Shown here piece by piece: positions 24,078 to 40,111 of a stretch of 64,000 bases of DNA. The DNA comes from Gloeophyllum trabeum ATCC 11539 (lineage: Eukaryota > Basidiomycota > Agaricomycetes > Gloeophyllales > Gloeophyllaceae), in assembly GCF_000344685.1 (NCBI RefSeq), contig NW_006920421.1, forward strand, positions 1,490,272 through 1,554,271, given 5' to 3'. Each line of letters opens with the position of its first letter. Within the stretch, counting starts at the first letter, position 1. The translations under genes and the position numbers were made by a program. The notes beneath the pieces are model-generated. The model was not told the origin of the DNA and did not search any database. It worked only from the letters and a program-made list of their open reading frames with translations.

Positions 24078-25723
24078 TCAAGCGTCTACCATGACAATGC
24101 GCCGACTAGGCCCATCTGACTTTAGCAGGAGACACACACGACCTGACCACTCGTCCATAGTGACAAATTCTAGGTCTTGCTTATCCTTCCACGGGACCAG
24201 CAAGGACCCTACCTGGACTGAAAACTCCTCTTCAGTATAATCTTCTAGGCATCGCTGCGATGTGGGAACACGAGGTAGAGTACACGTCCGCAACTTCAGT
24301 AACTGGGGATCAGCAGCGCATTTATCCTCGTTCCACCACACGCCGCGATGGGTTCCTATTGAGGTCAGATCGCCGCAATCCTTGACTGGCAAAGATGTAG
24401 CTATCGATAGTGTTAGCACGGGCGAGACAGGACTAGAAAGACATAGAAAGTACTAACCTCGATGGGATGGCGATGTCGATGAAAGGTTGAGCACATGAAA
24501 AATATGGTAGTCCAGAACAAAAGCCACTTTCGAGTCCTCGAGGTCAGCGGGGTTCCAGGGAATGGGGACCACAACGGGAGGGCACAGAATCAGCCCATAC
24601 TTCAGAAACCACGACGGCTCTACAGATATTACGCGTGGACCATCTCCGTCCTGCGCTGATCCGTCTTCCACGAGGGTGTCGCTGTCCTGCATATTCTCGA
24701 ATTGTACCATGTCAGAAGAAGGTACGTCGTATAACGAGAAACCGAGATCACAACATATGAGAATTTGCGAGGGTGTAATTATCGACAGCGTGGAGTCCTG
24801 AAAACTCTGAAAAACGTGATAAGACCTCGGAGTTGCACAGAACCCAACGGACAAACCGAGGTGATGCCCACGTTCCAGAGAAGCTCCCTGTACCGTTGTT
24901 CACCGCTGCCATGGATTTTTTGAATATGAACAATTTCCATGTCCTCACAGCCGGTAGCGAAAGCAAGCAAATTGAATGAAGCGGAAGCGGCAAGGATGCT
25001 AGTGTGGAGCTGGCGTTCAACAAGGAGATCCATGCAAGCAATCTCGGTGTCTATCCGGTAGAGGAGCAGATGACTGATCCCGCTTCGTGAGAAAAAAGAA
25101 ATCGTTCATGAGTGTCCCAGAGCGAAATAAACGGGAACATACCGCACTACACTTTTACCGGTAATGAGTAACAACAAATCGAAGTCCTGCGTATGCGAGA
25201 TTTCGCAGCACAACTCACGCAGATGAGTGCCGACGCCTTTTTGGGAAACCCGTGGATCTGATTCTGTTACATGCTGTAGATGCACAGTGGCATCACTCGC
25301 GATGATCGCAAGCCAATCCCCGCCCGGGAGCAGCTTCAGGTATTGCGCATCGTCTGGTGCGTGCAAGTCCCTCACAGACTTCGGGCTGTGGTCCGGTCTG
25401 CGCCACAGTTTTTCTAACCGGGAAGATCTCATCGTCTGCCACTTCACGTCCTCCATCGATAGTGTTGGTAAAGCCTTGTAAATTTGGGGTACAGGGACTA
25501 CGTCCAGTGCTTCTTCCATGGCGTGGCGCCACCACGAACGGCTTTCGGTAGCTCCGTACATGCCCGTGCATGACTGAGCCAGACAGTGGATTAATATATC
25601 AGCGAGGGGAACATCCGCCATGTATTAGCTGAAGAGACTTACCAGCCGTATGCTCAATAGATCAGGCAGGCACAAGTACTGAAAGATTTGGATTTGAAGA
25701 TCAAGTGGGAGATGGTCAATCAT
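24078..25723 (-). CDS. F-box protein
   Basis: Probable substrate adaptor of an SCF ubiquitin ligase. ATG 25723 starts directly with an F-box: IDHLPLDLQIQIFQYLCLP followed by DLLSIRL. It splices to SCTGMYGATESRSWWRHAM and then a long C-terminal part (KLLPGGDWLAIIASDATVHL, ISHTQDFDLLLLITG) with beta-rich segments that resemble the propeller-like C-termini of basidiomycete F-box proteins. Further exons continue through ILICCDLGFSLYDVPSS and WFLKYGLILCPPVVVPIP to CLEDYTEEEFSVQVGSLLVP and the stop at 24078. About five exons are supported by frame. The substrate is unknown. It is convergent with the SUN gene. Confidence 0.82.
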
Positions 25724-26269
25724 AGCGAAAGACAATGAAGGGATGTGGCAACGGTCAGTCAGCTAACATACTTGAACTCGGTATGGGCCGACGCGGAGAA
25801 CGCGGAGACAAGTCCAAGAAACGTCATACACGCCTGCGACATTCAGTTGATACTGAGCATGGTGCAATGGATGAACAATGGGGTTGAAGTCAGATAGGCT
25901 CCATAGGGATGAACACGAACCGGATATAGGTCAGTTCGCGTCTAGAGCAGGGAAGGTGCGACCGGACGTGACAATCACGAGGCAACGTTGGGATCTCTCC
26001 CTCTGCTCACACTCGGTCTAAGACAGCCCCGGGCGCCGCGCTGGACAGCACATAAACCCGAAATAGGTATAGATAGGCAATGCTACGACTGGAAACATCT
26101 TCTCAAAGAAGCAAATGTATGAAGCAAGAGCTGCACCATGTAATGTCCTGAATAGATTGCTGCAACAAGAGACGACACTTCGGGACCTTTTCGACTTGTG
26201 GTTCGGAAGTCCGCCCGTCTCCGGTCTGTGACCATAGGTACGAGTTGGGTGTGTAACGGACAAGTTGGG
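25724..26269. other. Intergenic, about 546 bp
   Basis: Between the F-box gene start and the 3' end of the proline iminopeptidase gene, both on the minus strand. It should hold the F-box promoter. An 81-codon minus-strand ORF (26018-26263) has a hydrophobic patch but no family features. Confidence 0.4.
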
Positions 26270-28283
<2,014 letters not shown>

Positions 28284-28422
28284 TATTGTAAATCGGTTTA
28301 TTACCGCTTTCCATGCTGGCAGTTCACAGGGTGCAGTCCGAAATGGCCTGCCGTACCACACCGTCGCTCTATACCCATTTAAAAGCCTCTGGCGACGACG
28401 ACGCTAGCAACAGCATAGACTC

Positions 28423-29627
28423 ATGCCCGACCATCTGCCTTTACCGCCCCCTCCTGCCCCAAGCGATGCGTCACCGCCTACGCTGACCGAGGAGCAGGAC
28501 GGCATGCAGAAGAAGGTGCACGAGTACTTCAGCAAACCAGATTACACGTTGCCGAACGAGAAAGATGGGATACTCTCTGACGAAGAGAAGATGTGGTTGG
28601 TAAGTACGACGTAATGATAGTACTTGCACGACGCGGTCTGACGCTGGTGACAGTCGTATGAGTGCATGCTACGGTGTGTAAACGTGCACCGCCTGATACG
28701 CGCATACACCTGAGGGCGTGGGCCATTGGATCATACCTAGGTATCTACGAGCAACTAAATGGGATGTCTCGAGTGCAATCAAGAGGCTAGAAGGCACCCT
28801 CAAGTGGCGGCGGGACTATGGCCTGTACACCACCATAACGCCGGAGCACGTCGAACCGGAGGTACGTTACCATATCATCTTCCACATTCGCCAGTATTTA
28901 ATGAGATTCATTTGCTCTGGAAGGCCTTGACTGGGAAGGAAGTCGTCTTCGGTTACGACCTTGAGCGCAGACCTGCACTGTACCTGATACCCAGCCGCCA
29001 AAACACCGAGGAATCGCCTAGACAAATAGAATTCAATGTCTGGATGCTGGAGCGCACCATAGACCTGATGGGTCCTGGCGTTGAGTACGTCCTCCTTTGT
29101 AACGCCATCGGAAACGGTGTGAATCACTATAACAGGACTTTGGCACTTATGATCAATTTCGGCGAGAAATCCAAGATCCCTTCTTTTGGCACTGCGAAGA
29201 CTGTCCGTCATCCGTTCATACCGCCTCTAGTGGGTTCATGCTGAACAGTGCTCAGGTTCTAGATATCCTCCAGAACCACTATCCGGAGCGTCTCGGCCGA
29301 GCCCTCATTATCAATGTCCCGTGGCTTGTTAATACTTTCTTCAAAATGATCACCCCTTTCATCGACCCGATAACGCGGCCCAAACTCAAGTTCAACCCTA
29401 ACGTGGTCAAGGACGAGCTATTTGCGGCAGACATGGTGATGAAGGATAACTGGAGCGGCTCCCGCGACTTCGTCTGGGAACACGAGCAGTACTTCCCGGC
29501 ACTGGTCAAGTTGTGCAGTGAGAGAAAGCGAGCCATGATGGAAAGATGGAAACAATTAGGAGGGTCCGTTGGCTTGAAAGAGTGGGATATGAAGACAGGG
29601 TCGAGCGCTAACCAAACAATGGCATAG
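28423..29627 (+). CDS. CRAL-TRIO (Sec14-like) lipid-transfer protein
   Basis: Cytosolic phosphatidylinositol/phosphatidylcholine transfer-type protein. ATG 28423 begins a proline-rich tail (PDHLPLPPPPAPSDASPP). The CRAL-TRIO N-terminal helices follow (YLRATKWDVSSAIKRLEGTL, KWRRDYGL). The lipid-binding domain shows GYDLERRPALYLIPSRQNT, NRTLALMINFGEKS and QVLDILQNHYPERLGRALII with NVPWLVNTFFKMITPFIDP, a pattern shared by all Sec14 relatives. The C-terminal part ends with KQLGGSVGLKEWDMKTG and stop at 29625. Length is about 320 residues. It is closer in layout to Sec14 homologues such as Pdr16/CSR1 than to Sec14 itself, but the exact subtype is not certain. Confidence 0.9.
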
Positions 29628-29893
29628 TGCCATACAGTCCCTTGATATATTGGTATTATATATTATTCACGCACTCTCTGCTTACTCCCTACTAATAGTC
29701 TGGACTTAATGCTCCTGCGTTTGACCGCGAGGCTAGCTGCGGCGTTCAATTCTTCTGACTGATCACATGGCGACTGCTGCAGATGCCGGAGACGGGTGTG
29801 ACCTATGTCGACGAGGATACAGCACAATGAATTAGTTGTCGAAGTAATTGAATAGTCGTCGTGTGATGCAAAAGATCTACTATACATGCAAAT

Positions 29894-32175
29894 TTACTCT
29901 TCGTCTTGGCCAGCAGTAATCACATCGTCTGCGGGAGGCAGAGTCAGCGGGAGACATATCGTGTATCAAGGCTGAATACGTACCAATTTTTAGGACAGCA
30001 CGGACAAGCTGTGGGTTTGGAATGGGGGCATATAATTAGTTACACGATCGTACTGAAACAGTACAACCTACCTGAGTAGCCAACAGGTACTGTTGTCGCT
30101 TGGAAATCAGGGGATCGTAAACAAACTGCTGCTTCATATCTAAGTGGGCCACACGTGTCAATACTGACATCGATCGAAACGCAGGGGTGTCTGACCGTTC
30201 TCGCCCTTGCCCACACAGTCAATACCTAGGCACGGGTTGCCCTCGTTCACTTGCCGGCTCCTGACAGACGTTAGCGTCTCGATGGGCGAAAGACCGCTGT
30301 TCTCAGCCAACGCAAGTGGCACAGAATCCAGTGCAGATGCGAAAGCCCTCATCGCGTACTGCTCGATAGTGGGAATCTAGGAGAGGCACAATTAAAGTGG
30401 TGACGGGAGGCTACAGACCTCAAGGCATACCTCATCTGCAGCCTTCGAGACTGCGATCGAACAGCTGATATCAGCCGCTCCACCACCATAAACCACCCGG
30501 TTGTCTACGACAAGATTCCGCACGACGCAGATAGCATCGTGCAGTGCGCGTTTCGCCTCGTCTACAATCTGGCAGCGCATTGGTGAGTCACGACATACAA
30601 AGGAATCATTATAAAAGTATATTGGAATCTACGTTAGCGTTATAGAGCGGGACACGTACCATTTTATTCGATCCCCGCACGAAGATTGTCACCGCACGAG
30701 TGTTGGCACATTCTTCAATGACAAGCATCTTATCCCGCGTTGTACCAAAAGTGACCTCCCGCACGACCCCAGCATGGCCCAGTTTCTCCGGCGTGAGGTC
30801 TTCAAAGCGGGGTACAATACGGCCGCTCGTAGCAATTGCGATAAGCTGCATGATCCATTGAAATGCTGCCCCGTTACAACGATATTTCAGACAAGGCTTA
30901 CCTCAATCTCCGGTCCTCCCACCCATCGCACCGCAGGCAGATCGTTTTGCATTAAGAGATGATTGGCTTCATCGTCGAAGCCCCACTGGCAAATCACTAG
31001 GTTGGCACCGGTATCTTTGACCCGCTTGATCATGTCATTGAATTTCTCCTTTTCATACTCCCGCAACTTCCTGTATTCCTCCACGCTAGTGATATCCAGC
31101 TTATGTTTTGTTTTCGGCCGTGGAGGCTCGAACGGACAGGTTAGGATGGCGAGTTTCGCGTCACGGACAGTGGAAGGCATCTGTGGATGAGACATGTCCT
31201 TGTCGACCAGAACTCCCCTGATCAGAGTAGTGTCAGCGAGCGAGCCGCCCACTTTGCCGTCAACCTTAATCATGTCGAAGGGGACGTCTTTGCGTTCGAG
31301 GTCTGCAACGGCCATGACAGCATCAACAGCAATCTGAGCGAATTGGCGGTGCTCCATTGACACGCTAGACGCACGAAGTTAGACTTGAAGCGGCGGGGAA
31401 GGATCAGGCGTACATTTTACTGCCGAGACTGGTCATAGCGGTTTTCAACAAGTTCTCCGTATTTTCTTTGGAGTACTCGATCTTGTCCGCGATGCGATCA
31501 AGCTGCTCAACCGCGACATTGCACGCCTTGTCGAATCCGTCGGCGATTCGAATAGGGTGGATTCCGCGATCAAGGAGGGCTTCGCTCTGCTCCAACAACG
31601 CTCCAGCAAGGACTAGAGTCAAGACATAGGCGCTGCAGTTGAATCACGCCAGAATATGCGGGGAATAGAAAACTGCAACACACCAACTACACCGGTTGTC
31701 CCATCACCGATCTCATCATCCTGACTCTTGGACAACTGCACCAGGAGCTTCGCTATTGGATGCTCAACCTCCATCTGGCTCAAAATCGTTGCACCATCGT
31801 TGGTCACGGTAATATCACCATCTGGTGATATCAGAATTTTATCCAACCCTGTCATCTGCGTTAACGCTTGGACATTTCTCGCAGATGGATCGTGCTAACC
31901 TCTGGGTCCCAGAGATGTTCGAATAATGTTGGAGACTGTTCGTGCCGCGAGAATATGAGTCTGTGCAATGACAGTATGTTAACGGTAGTCCGTGCAATTC
32001 AATGGACACGGACGCGCCTTAATGGCCTCTACACCATGACTCCGTGTCTTCTTGGCCTGCTCCCGGAGAATGATGAAAGGACGACCATACTGAGGCAAGC
32101 GTTAGTATTCCTCCCTATATTGAAACAAAGCTTGCGTACCTCGTCTGTAGCGTAGACGGCCTGCTGCTGCGCCAT
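29894..32175 (-). CDS. CCT5: T-complex chaperonin subunit epsilon (CCT5)
   Basis: One of eight subunits of the cytosolic TRiC/CCT ring that folds actin, tubulin and WD proteins using ATP. ATG 32175 ([11 protein letters not shown]) is followed by [36 protein letters not shown] and VTNDGATIL. The ATPase motif [13 protein letters not shown] and the Lys/Asp-rich [20 protein letters not shown] come next. Epsilon-specific segments are [33 protein letters not shown] and [20 protein letters not shown]. The C-terminus has [34 protein letters not shown] and a final [17 protein letters not shown]. Around nine introns. No missing residue was seen. It is divergent from PP2A. Confidence 0.95.
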
Positions 32176-32362
32176 ATGTGTCTGGTCTTTCGCGTCCTGG
32201 ACCAGAAAAGTCAAGAGCCTTTGGTGCGTCACGTGTCACAAGGCTCTTTGTCACATCCGGCCAAGAACAGACAAGGCGCATCACTGCCCGAGAATCCTGT
32301 ACTCCGCACTTTAGACCTTACCCTGATTCGACTGCAAAACCTCAAATAATCCGAACAAAATC
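32176..32362. promoter_or_regulatory. Bidirectional promoter, CCT5 / PP2A catalytic subunit
   Basis: Only 187 bases separate the two start codons on opposite strands, so both core promoters and 5' UTRs must fit here. It includes CACGTG at 32229-32234, a palindromic E-box-like hexamer. No TATA box is obvious. Confidence 0.6.
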
Positions 32363-33707
<1,345 letters not shown>

Positions 33708-34244
33708 TGATATCAGTGTCCGATTGATCTTGCATCACGCAATCCGTACATACAAGCCTCTCTCTGTAGCTTAATTGATACCATCTCTGTTTCATCCTCT
33801 TTCTCCGGCGTCGTCAGATGCACAGACGTGATGAAAATGGACTGCTGTGAATTGTAATGGACTGATTACCTATAACGGCCGGACTATGTCCTTCGCATAC
33901 GGAATGACCGCAGCTATTATTTCTTGTGACCGCCTTGGGAATTGCGGTGACTGAACGCGGCACATGAAATACTTTTATTGTTAGTAGAAGAGGTAGACTT
34001 CAGTTCCAATGCAAGTAGACCCTCTCAAGATGTATGGATGCTAGCCAGGAAATGCCACACCGTGGCCACAATGTGGCGGGGGAAGCTGGACCCCCGAATG
34101 CATCAGGACCTGAGTCACCGCGAGGCACCTCGAAACCCGTATGCCGGCGTCAAGTATAGACAGCCTCTCTTGCTGTCGCTCGCCCATCTAGCTCGTCTTT
34201 CCTCAGCGTACATCCATCCTATCAACCGTATCTAGCTTCTTGTA
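33708..34244. other. Intergenic, 537 bp
   Basis: Downstream of PP2A and upstream of eIF1A. A pyrimidine-rich stretch with CTTTCCTCAG near 34195-34206 could be a 5' UTR splice acceptor or promoter tract. No gene. Confidence 0.4.
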
Positions 34245-34846
34245 ATGCCGAAGGTATGGATATCGCACGGCGTTTGGATGACGCGAATCCTGACTTGACC
34301 TTCATCGATTGTAGAACAAGGGAAAGGGAGGGAAGAACAGGAGAAGAGGAAAGAACGAGAACGACGATGACAAGCGTGAGCTCGTCTTCAGAGAGGATGG
34401 TCAGGAGTACGCCCAAGTCACGAAGATGCTGGGTAATGGTCGCCTGGAAGCTATGTGCTTCGATGGGGAGAAGCGATTAGCGCACATTCGAGGGAAAATG
34501 CGTAAGAAGGTACGTTCGCCACCTGCTCTCCTCCAGATGCGACGTGACTAAGATTCCTATCAGGTCTGGATCAATCAAGGAGATATTGTCCTTTTATCGT
34601 TGCGGGAGTTCCAGGATGACAAGGCAGACGTGATCGTGAAATATACTGCTGACGAAGCACGTAGCTGTATGTTTTCGCCATCGTCCTGTCCCTTATTTCC
34701 TGAATCGAATTATTCTCATAGTGAAAGCGTACGGGGAGCTACCCGAGAATGCGAAGATCAACGAGACCGAGACATTCGGCGAGGAAGAAGGAGAGTGCAC
34801 CTTCGAGTTCGGCGAAGAGGGAGAGGTGGACGTCGACGAGATCTAA
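34245..34846 (+). CDS. eIF1A: Translation initiation factor eIF1A
   Basis: S1/OB-fold factor that binds the 40S A site and helps scanning and start-codon selection. The first coding exon is only ATGCCGAAG (34245-34253). A 64-nt intron follows, then [20 protein letters not shown], the basic N-terminal tail, and the OB core [60 protein letters not shown]. The C-terminal tail is acidic and ends [14 protein letters not shown] with TAA 34844-34846, exactly as in other eukaryotes, where this tail contacts eIF5B. About 145 residues, normal for the family. Confidence 0.96.
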
Positions 34847-35258
34847 GGATATCATTTGTTTCCACTGTATTCTAGCTTCGTTCCTTCTCGTGGTGAGCAA
34901 CATCATGTACTCTTGGGCCCGCTGTGTTATCTAGAACTCAATAGTTGTAGCTTTCCTCATCGCATTGTGCAACTTGTTTTTGTCCGTTTTAACCTGTGTT
35001 CTGTTACGCCAGATGTGGAATCCATGGACTAGATTTGGACTAGACTGAAGATTGGGACTTTGACAATTGACATGTCCCATCCCCGCTGCGATCGGCCGTG
35101 CTGATTAGTCGATGCTTAGGTCCACCCCGCGCATATGTAAGCTACAACTGATCAGCTTCAGGGCCATTCTAACGTACAACTATCGGGTGATCGGTTCAAC
35201 GTTATATATAAGAGCAGCGTATCATAAGCTCCTGCAACACTCGCTACACAGTCCCGTC
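34847..35258. promoter_or_regulatory. Intergenic, promoter of amidohydrolase
   Basis: 412 bases between eIF1A and the amidohydrolase. TATATATAA at 35203-35211, about 50 bp before the start codon, may be a TATA box. Confidence 0.45.
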
Positions 35259-37134
35259 ATGGCGGTGTCGGTCCAGCCATCCGCCATCCTGCTGCGAAAC
35301 GGGCTTCTTGCAACCTTCTCCGAACAGGACGACCTTCTATCCAAACCAGTTGCTCGCCGCGTGGATGTATTGATTACAGGTGATCGTATTACAGCTATAG
35401 CAGAGCCCAGCACGGTTCAATCTCCACCGGATACTTTCGTTATCGACTGCACCCACAAGTGGATAGCCCCCGGCTTCGTAGATACTCATAGGTTGGTGCA
35501 TTGAACCCATACACTTAACCGGAATGTCCGATTCTGCTTCAGGCATGTCTGGATGTCTGTTGCACCTGACCAGGAAGACTGGACATTGGCAGAATAGTGA
35601 GTACCGAGTTACTTTGAGAAATCAACCCTTCTTGACTCGTACTTCCTCGCTGCAGCATTGCCAAGGCTCCCTTTACGACGACCGCTTTGACTACGGCCGA
35701 CGATATCTACGCAGGACAACTCGCAGGCTGTCTTCAAGGTAAGCTTTGAACCCGGAGTGCTATAATCCAGGATTTGTACTGATAAAACTGATAATGGTCA
35801 GCGCTGAATGGTGGCACTACGACCGTGCTTGACCATTTTCATGCAGCAAACTCTCCGGCTCACATAGAGAAAGCTACCCAAGCGACCGTTGAATCAGGTA
35901 TCCGCTCCATGTTTTGCTTATCTCGAGGGGTGAGTAGGTCCGAGGATTACAGGAATAGCCGTGCGCTCATGTCGTACCAGTCGTGGCCTACCAGTCTATC
36001 TCCGCTGAGATTTGACGACGATGTCGAGATATCTAAGATGCAATTAGAGATATTGCGCACCCTCGCTGAGAAGGATAATGGTCGTCTTTGCCCAGATGGT
36101 CGGGTGACACTCGGCCTAGCCTACGACGGGCAGGGCCGCGATCCGGATGAAGACAAGCGAATTCTCTCTCTGGCTCGCAACTTGGGTGTCAAACCCATCA
36201 CGATGCACTACGTCGGTGGCCCCCACGGCGCAGCAACAGCCTACAAGGTTCGCAAGTGGGCTGAGGCGGGCTTATTGCAAGGCGACTGTGTATTCTCGCA
36301 CGGCAACGGTCTTGTCCATCCCAAACCTGATCTGGGGGAATGGGAGCTACTGAAAGAGAGCGGTGCTAGTATAGCTTCGACTCCCGTCAGTTTATAGTGC
36401 CGGCTCAATCGATTGCAGCCTGATAATATCATGGTAGGAAGACGAGCTGGGTATGGGCCACGGCAATCCCATACCTTACGAATGCATCAGACGGGGAGTC
36501 ACTGTCGGCTTAGGCATTGTAAGTCGACTGGCATAGCTCATCCCCCATAAGCATGGATACTAACTGGAAGAGGACAGGATTGCGCCTCAATTGTCAGCAC
36601 AGAGATGTTTCCAGCGATGCGTTTCGCTCTACAATGGGAACGAGGCGAGTACCATCCCATATCCGTACACAATCCCGCTGAAACCTTAAATACTAACTCA
36701 CTGTAGGTCGAATCCATGAAAACTTGAGCACTAAAAGCAAAGCCACTGCCTATAACAACTGTCCGGCCGCTTCAGCCTTTCGCTTAGCGACACTCGGGGG
36801 TGCAGAGGCGGCGCACGTATCGTCACAACTTGGCTCAATAGAAGTCGGAAAGTTAGCCGACTTCGCCATTTACGACTCGGAGTCCGTAAATCTCGCCGGT
36901 TGCGTTGATCCCTTTCGTGGCATCGTCTTCCATGCAACGGGTGCGGACGTTGAATTCGTGATTGTCAATGGGGAGATCGTTAAGAAGGGTGGAATCCTAA
37001 TGCGTAAGGACTGGAAGGAAGTTGCAACGCAGCTGAAGCATCGTGCGGGCCTGCTTCGAGAGAGGGCCGCTCAGTATGATCTTGATCAGCGGTACACAGC
37101 AGTGATGCCTATTTTACAGCTGCCGGTGGCATAA
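35259..37134 (+). CDS. Amidohydrolase (chlorohydrolase / guanine deaminase-like)
   Basis: Metal-dependent deaminase or hydrolase of the TIM-barrel amidohydrolase superfamily. ATG 35259 (AVSVQPSAILLRNGLLATF) opens the small beta-sandwich. The spliced WIAPGFVDTHRHVWMSVAP contains the HxH metal motif (His-Arg-His). Next are DIYAGQLAGCLQALNGGTTT and VLDHFHAANSPAH. VFSHGNGLVHP and EDELGMGHGNPIPYECIRRG follow, then VTVGLGIDCASIVSTEMFPA with the conserved catalytic Asp. The C-terminus returns to the sandwich (IEVGKLADFAIYDSE). Substrate is unknown; relatives include S-adenosylhomocysteine deaminase and TrzA-like enzymes. An in-frame ATG at 35112 would lengthen the N-terminus but is less likely. The stop lies only 62 bp from that of the convergent neighbour. 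Confidence 0.88.
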
Positions 37135-37196
37135 ATTTGATTCCTCGTTATGCTGCTTCCTCAATCGTACCGCAGACAATGACTGTCTACCTTGGG

Positions 37197-39182
37197 TTAC
37201 CGTCCTAATAGAGATGTGCCAGGCAGTGTAACTCGGAATACCAAAAACTGATTATCGTTGTCCAGTCCTGCGTTGTATGGGATTCCGAGTGAAATACCGT
37301 CCGTGGTTATGAAGTCGTTGTCAGACTTCGCAAGGGAACAATGAGGTCAGGAGGTGCGATACGCAGGCATATCGACCACACTTACCGCGGTAAATAAAAA
37401 GTAATCGTCAGGGTAGGCGGGATCATTGGCGGGGGCCAAGGCAAGGGATTCCCACTTCGCATCTATCAGAGTCTGATCGGCAGGAGAACCTGGACAATGA
37501 TTGTTATTACGCATTCTCAGACATTCTCAACTTACACTCACCATTGTGAAGTCCGAATCGCGCCAACTGCGTGTCATTGATGTAGTTGACAAAGGATTCG
37601 TATGTGGCAGCCGTGATACTGCTGTCCAGGACGCCGTTTACAGCGATCGGGTTCGATGGACTGTCAAACTCAGTCCCATGGATGTCGGTTGCTCCTGAGA
37701 CGTCTACTAGGTCTGCCTGCCTGTATCCAGTGGAAAGCGGTCAGAATTGGGAACAAGATCATGGCGCTGGATGACAAACTTGTAGGATGAGTGATTATCG
37801 CTTCCACCGTGGCCATCGCCGTCTCGGGACAATACCAGGAAGATTCCGTTACCGAGAGAATGCATTTCGCTGGCAGCAAGTGTGTTGCCCTTCTTAGAGG
37901 TGATGGGCAAGGGCACTACCCATTCTCCCGTCAGGGTCGGGGTGTCACTGGAGATGTCGTACGCCAATAACCTAGTGTACCGAGACGTAGTCTTGCTTGA
38001 CCCCCCATCCTGAATGGTCGCAGACTGCAAAAGAGCGTATAATATCTGACCACTGGGATCTAAGGAAAGGCCTTCGAACCCTATAGCAAGACAGGTGAGA
38101 TACCATGGAAGCCACCGAGAATTAGTTTAGACTTACCTTGGTTGCCCGCACGTCCGGTTGTAGGGTCAGTCACAGACGTGAAATTGAGGACGCCGTCGAT
38201 CATGGGTAAAATGGCAGGTGGTGGTGCGATCGTTTGTATAAGGTTACCTGTGGCTGAGTATCGATAGATGTACGGTCCGTACTCATCGCTCGTCCACCAT
38301 CTACGAAGAGGGGGTCAATGCTTGTCGGCACTCCGATGGAGATAGACTGACGTCCCGTCCGCGTTCAATGCTAGGCCTTCGGCGTCTGTGCATAGATGGT
38401 TATAGGTTATATTGGGGATTGGCATCGGAGGATCCGCTAAGGAATTCTGCGGATACCCGTCCTGCTGCGGTCGGATGGCCAAAGAATCCAGCCCCGTAGT
38501 CTTCGTGTCATTCCTCTCGTAGTACAGCAGAGTGCTCTTGTAATCGAGCTTGAGCGTCTGCTGCGCAGCTGTGAAGGATAGATCGTCTGTCCCGTAATAC
38601 GGTGACAATACAAAATCTATCACATGTTGACGGGCTTGATAGTCGACGGTACCGTCCCTAGAACATCGATCGTGACGAGGCAAGTGTTCAATGGTACAAG
38701 ATGAACTAACACATTGAAACCACGGTCTGGTTGCACGATGAATGTACCGGAGAAGGTGCCGTCTCCATTGGGCGTAAACGATCCTGGCTTCACCCCAATG
38801 GCACTACCGATGCCACCCATGGTATTCCCTGGTCAATAGATTAGCCAGTGTCAGTCAGCGTATGCGTAGGATCAAAGGCATGTGCACTTACCAGTGGAAT
38901 CGGTAAAATTAGAGGGAATGAGACCGAAGGCCACTAAGCCCTGTCCAGCGTTATTGCGATGCAAGTTGCATACATTGTCCCTACGCATACCTTATTCACA
39001 AATGCCTTTCCAGCTAACTGAACACTGACGGCCATGGACGGATCTGGCTCGGCGGAGGAAGAGGCAGCAGATCTCGCCCAAACGTTGTGACCATTGAGGT
39101 TCGCAGCTGTAGGGACTGCTGAAACCCCATATCCTACCAAGCACTGGAGAAGAGCGTAAAATGTCACCCCTTTCTGCAACAT
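37197..39182 (-). CDS. Secreted esterase-like phytase-type protein
   Basis: Matches the 'esterase-like activity of phytase' family, a beta-propeller-like secreted protein. ATG 39182 begins a signal peptide (LQKGVTFYALLQCLVGYGVSA). The body has FGLIPSNFTDSTGNTMGGIG, PNGDGTFSGTFIVQPDRGFN, HLCTDAEGLALNADGTWWTS and DEYGPYIYRYSATGNLIQTI. These are followed by RAGNQGFEGLSLDPSGQILY, AASEMHSLGNGIFLVLSRDG with DGHGGSDNHSSYK, and near the C-terminus SPADQTLIDAKWESLALAPA and DNDFITTDGISLG. The last residues are TLPGTSLLGR with TAA 37197-37199. Several N-glycosylation sequons (NFT, NHS, NGT) fit secretion. Phytase activity is not proven for fungal members. Confidence 0.85.
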
Positions 39183-40111
39183 GGTGGAGCTTTAGGTTCC
39201 GCTTGCTCGACAATCGAGAAAGAATCATTGGCCCTATATATACGCAACGGAAAACATACAGATTACCCATGAAGTTATATACAGACTTGCAGCCATGTGA
39301 AAAGAACGCACGTTTGTCCTTCGTCCCCTTATGCAGCATATGCATTGTAGTGTCTCCGATGCCATGTTTACGGTACTGAATGATGCGAGGTATACAAACC
39401 AATTGAAGCCACATGGCAAAGGTATCTCAGGTTCGGGCACGCACAGGTCGAGTTATTCGGAGCGAAGGAATACGTAGCATGATTAAAGCGGCCGAGAAAT
39501 TCCGACATTCATTCTAAGTGGCGATAAAATACTGCATTCTGTCAGGGTCATCGAGAGCAGACATGGAACAATAGAGGGATGGCAGCAAAGTGGCTGTTTC
39601 GAGTCTGTGAACCTACCATGCTGAGCCGACCCAGTAAAGTATCGGCCGGGAGAGAGTTAGTTGGAGACCATCTCAGTGCCTTCTCAAAATCCACCCCCGC
39701 GGTCTGATCCCGTCAAGAACCAGCCATTCCGGGTAGCAGACCAGGAAGCGATTTCCCGGAGCGAGGTTGAAGCCTGAGGGCCCAGAGAGACAGGACAGTG
39801 TGATACGACCTTCTCATATCACCAAGCAGGCAGTCCTTCAGAATATAACAATCGAGCCTATGCGCCACGAGGTTTCCAGTGGGACGGTTTGAGAGGCTCC
39901 AATGGCGAAATGCATGCTGACCAAACTAAGGTGACAGCCTGGGAGGAGGGAAAGCACATCCACCGAGCACTCCCGGGCGCATTACAAGTAAATGGCACAT
40001 AATTTGAGTAGCCCTGATTGGTTAAGATGCACACCGCGCTATGTCGACACGAAGTCAATTATGGAACTAGGCCGCCGTATACACGGATCAGACAATCATC
40101 CCAATACATTG
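39183..40111. other. Intergenic, 929 bp
   Basis: Upstream of the phytase-like gene and downstream of the F-box/ankyrin gene. CCTATATATACGC near 39232 lies about 50 bp before the phytase-like start and may be its TATA box. No supported ORF. Confidence 0.45.

Noticed and set aside
33760..33780. GTAGCTTAATTGATAC as a tRNA D-arm
   Set aside because: No matching acceptor, anticodon or T-arm nearby; only a chance likeness.
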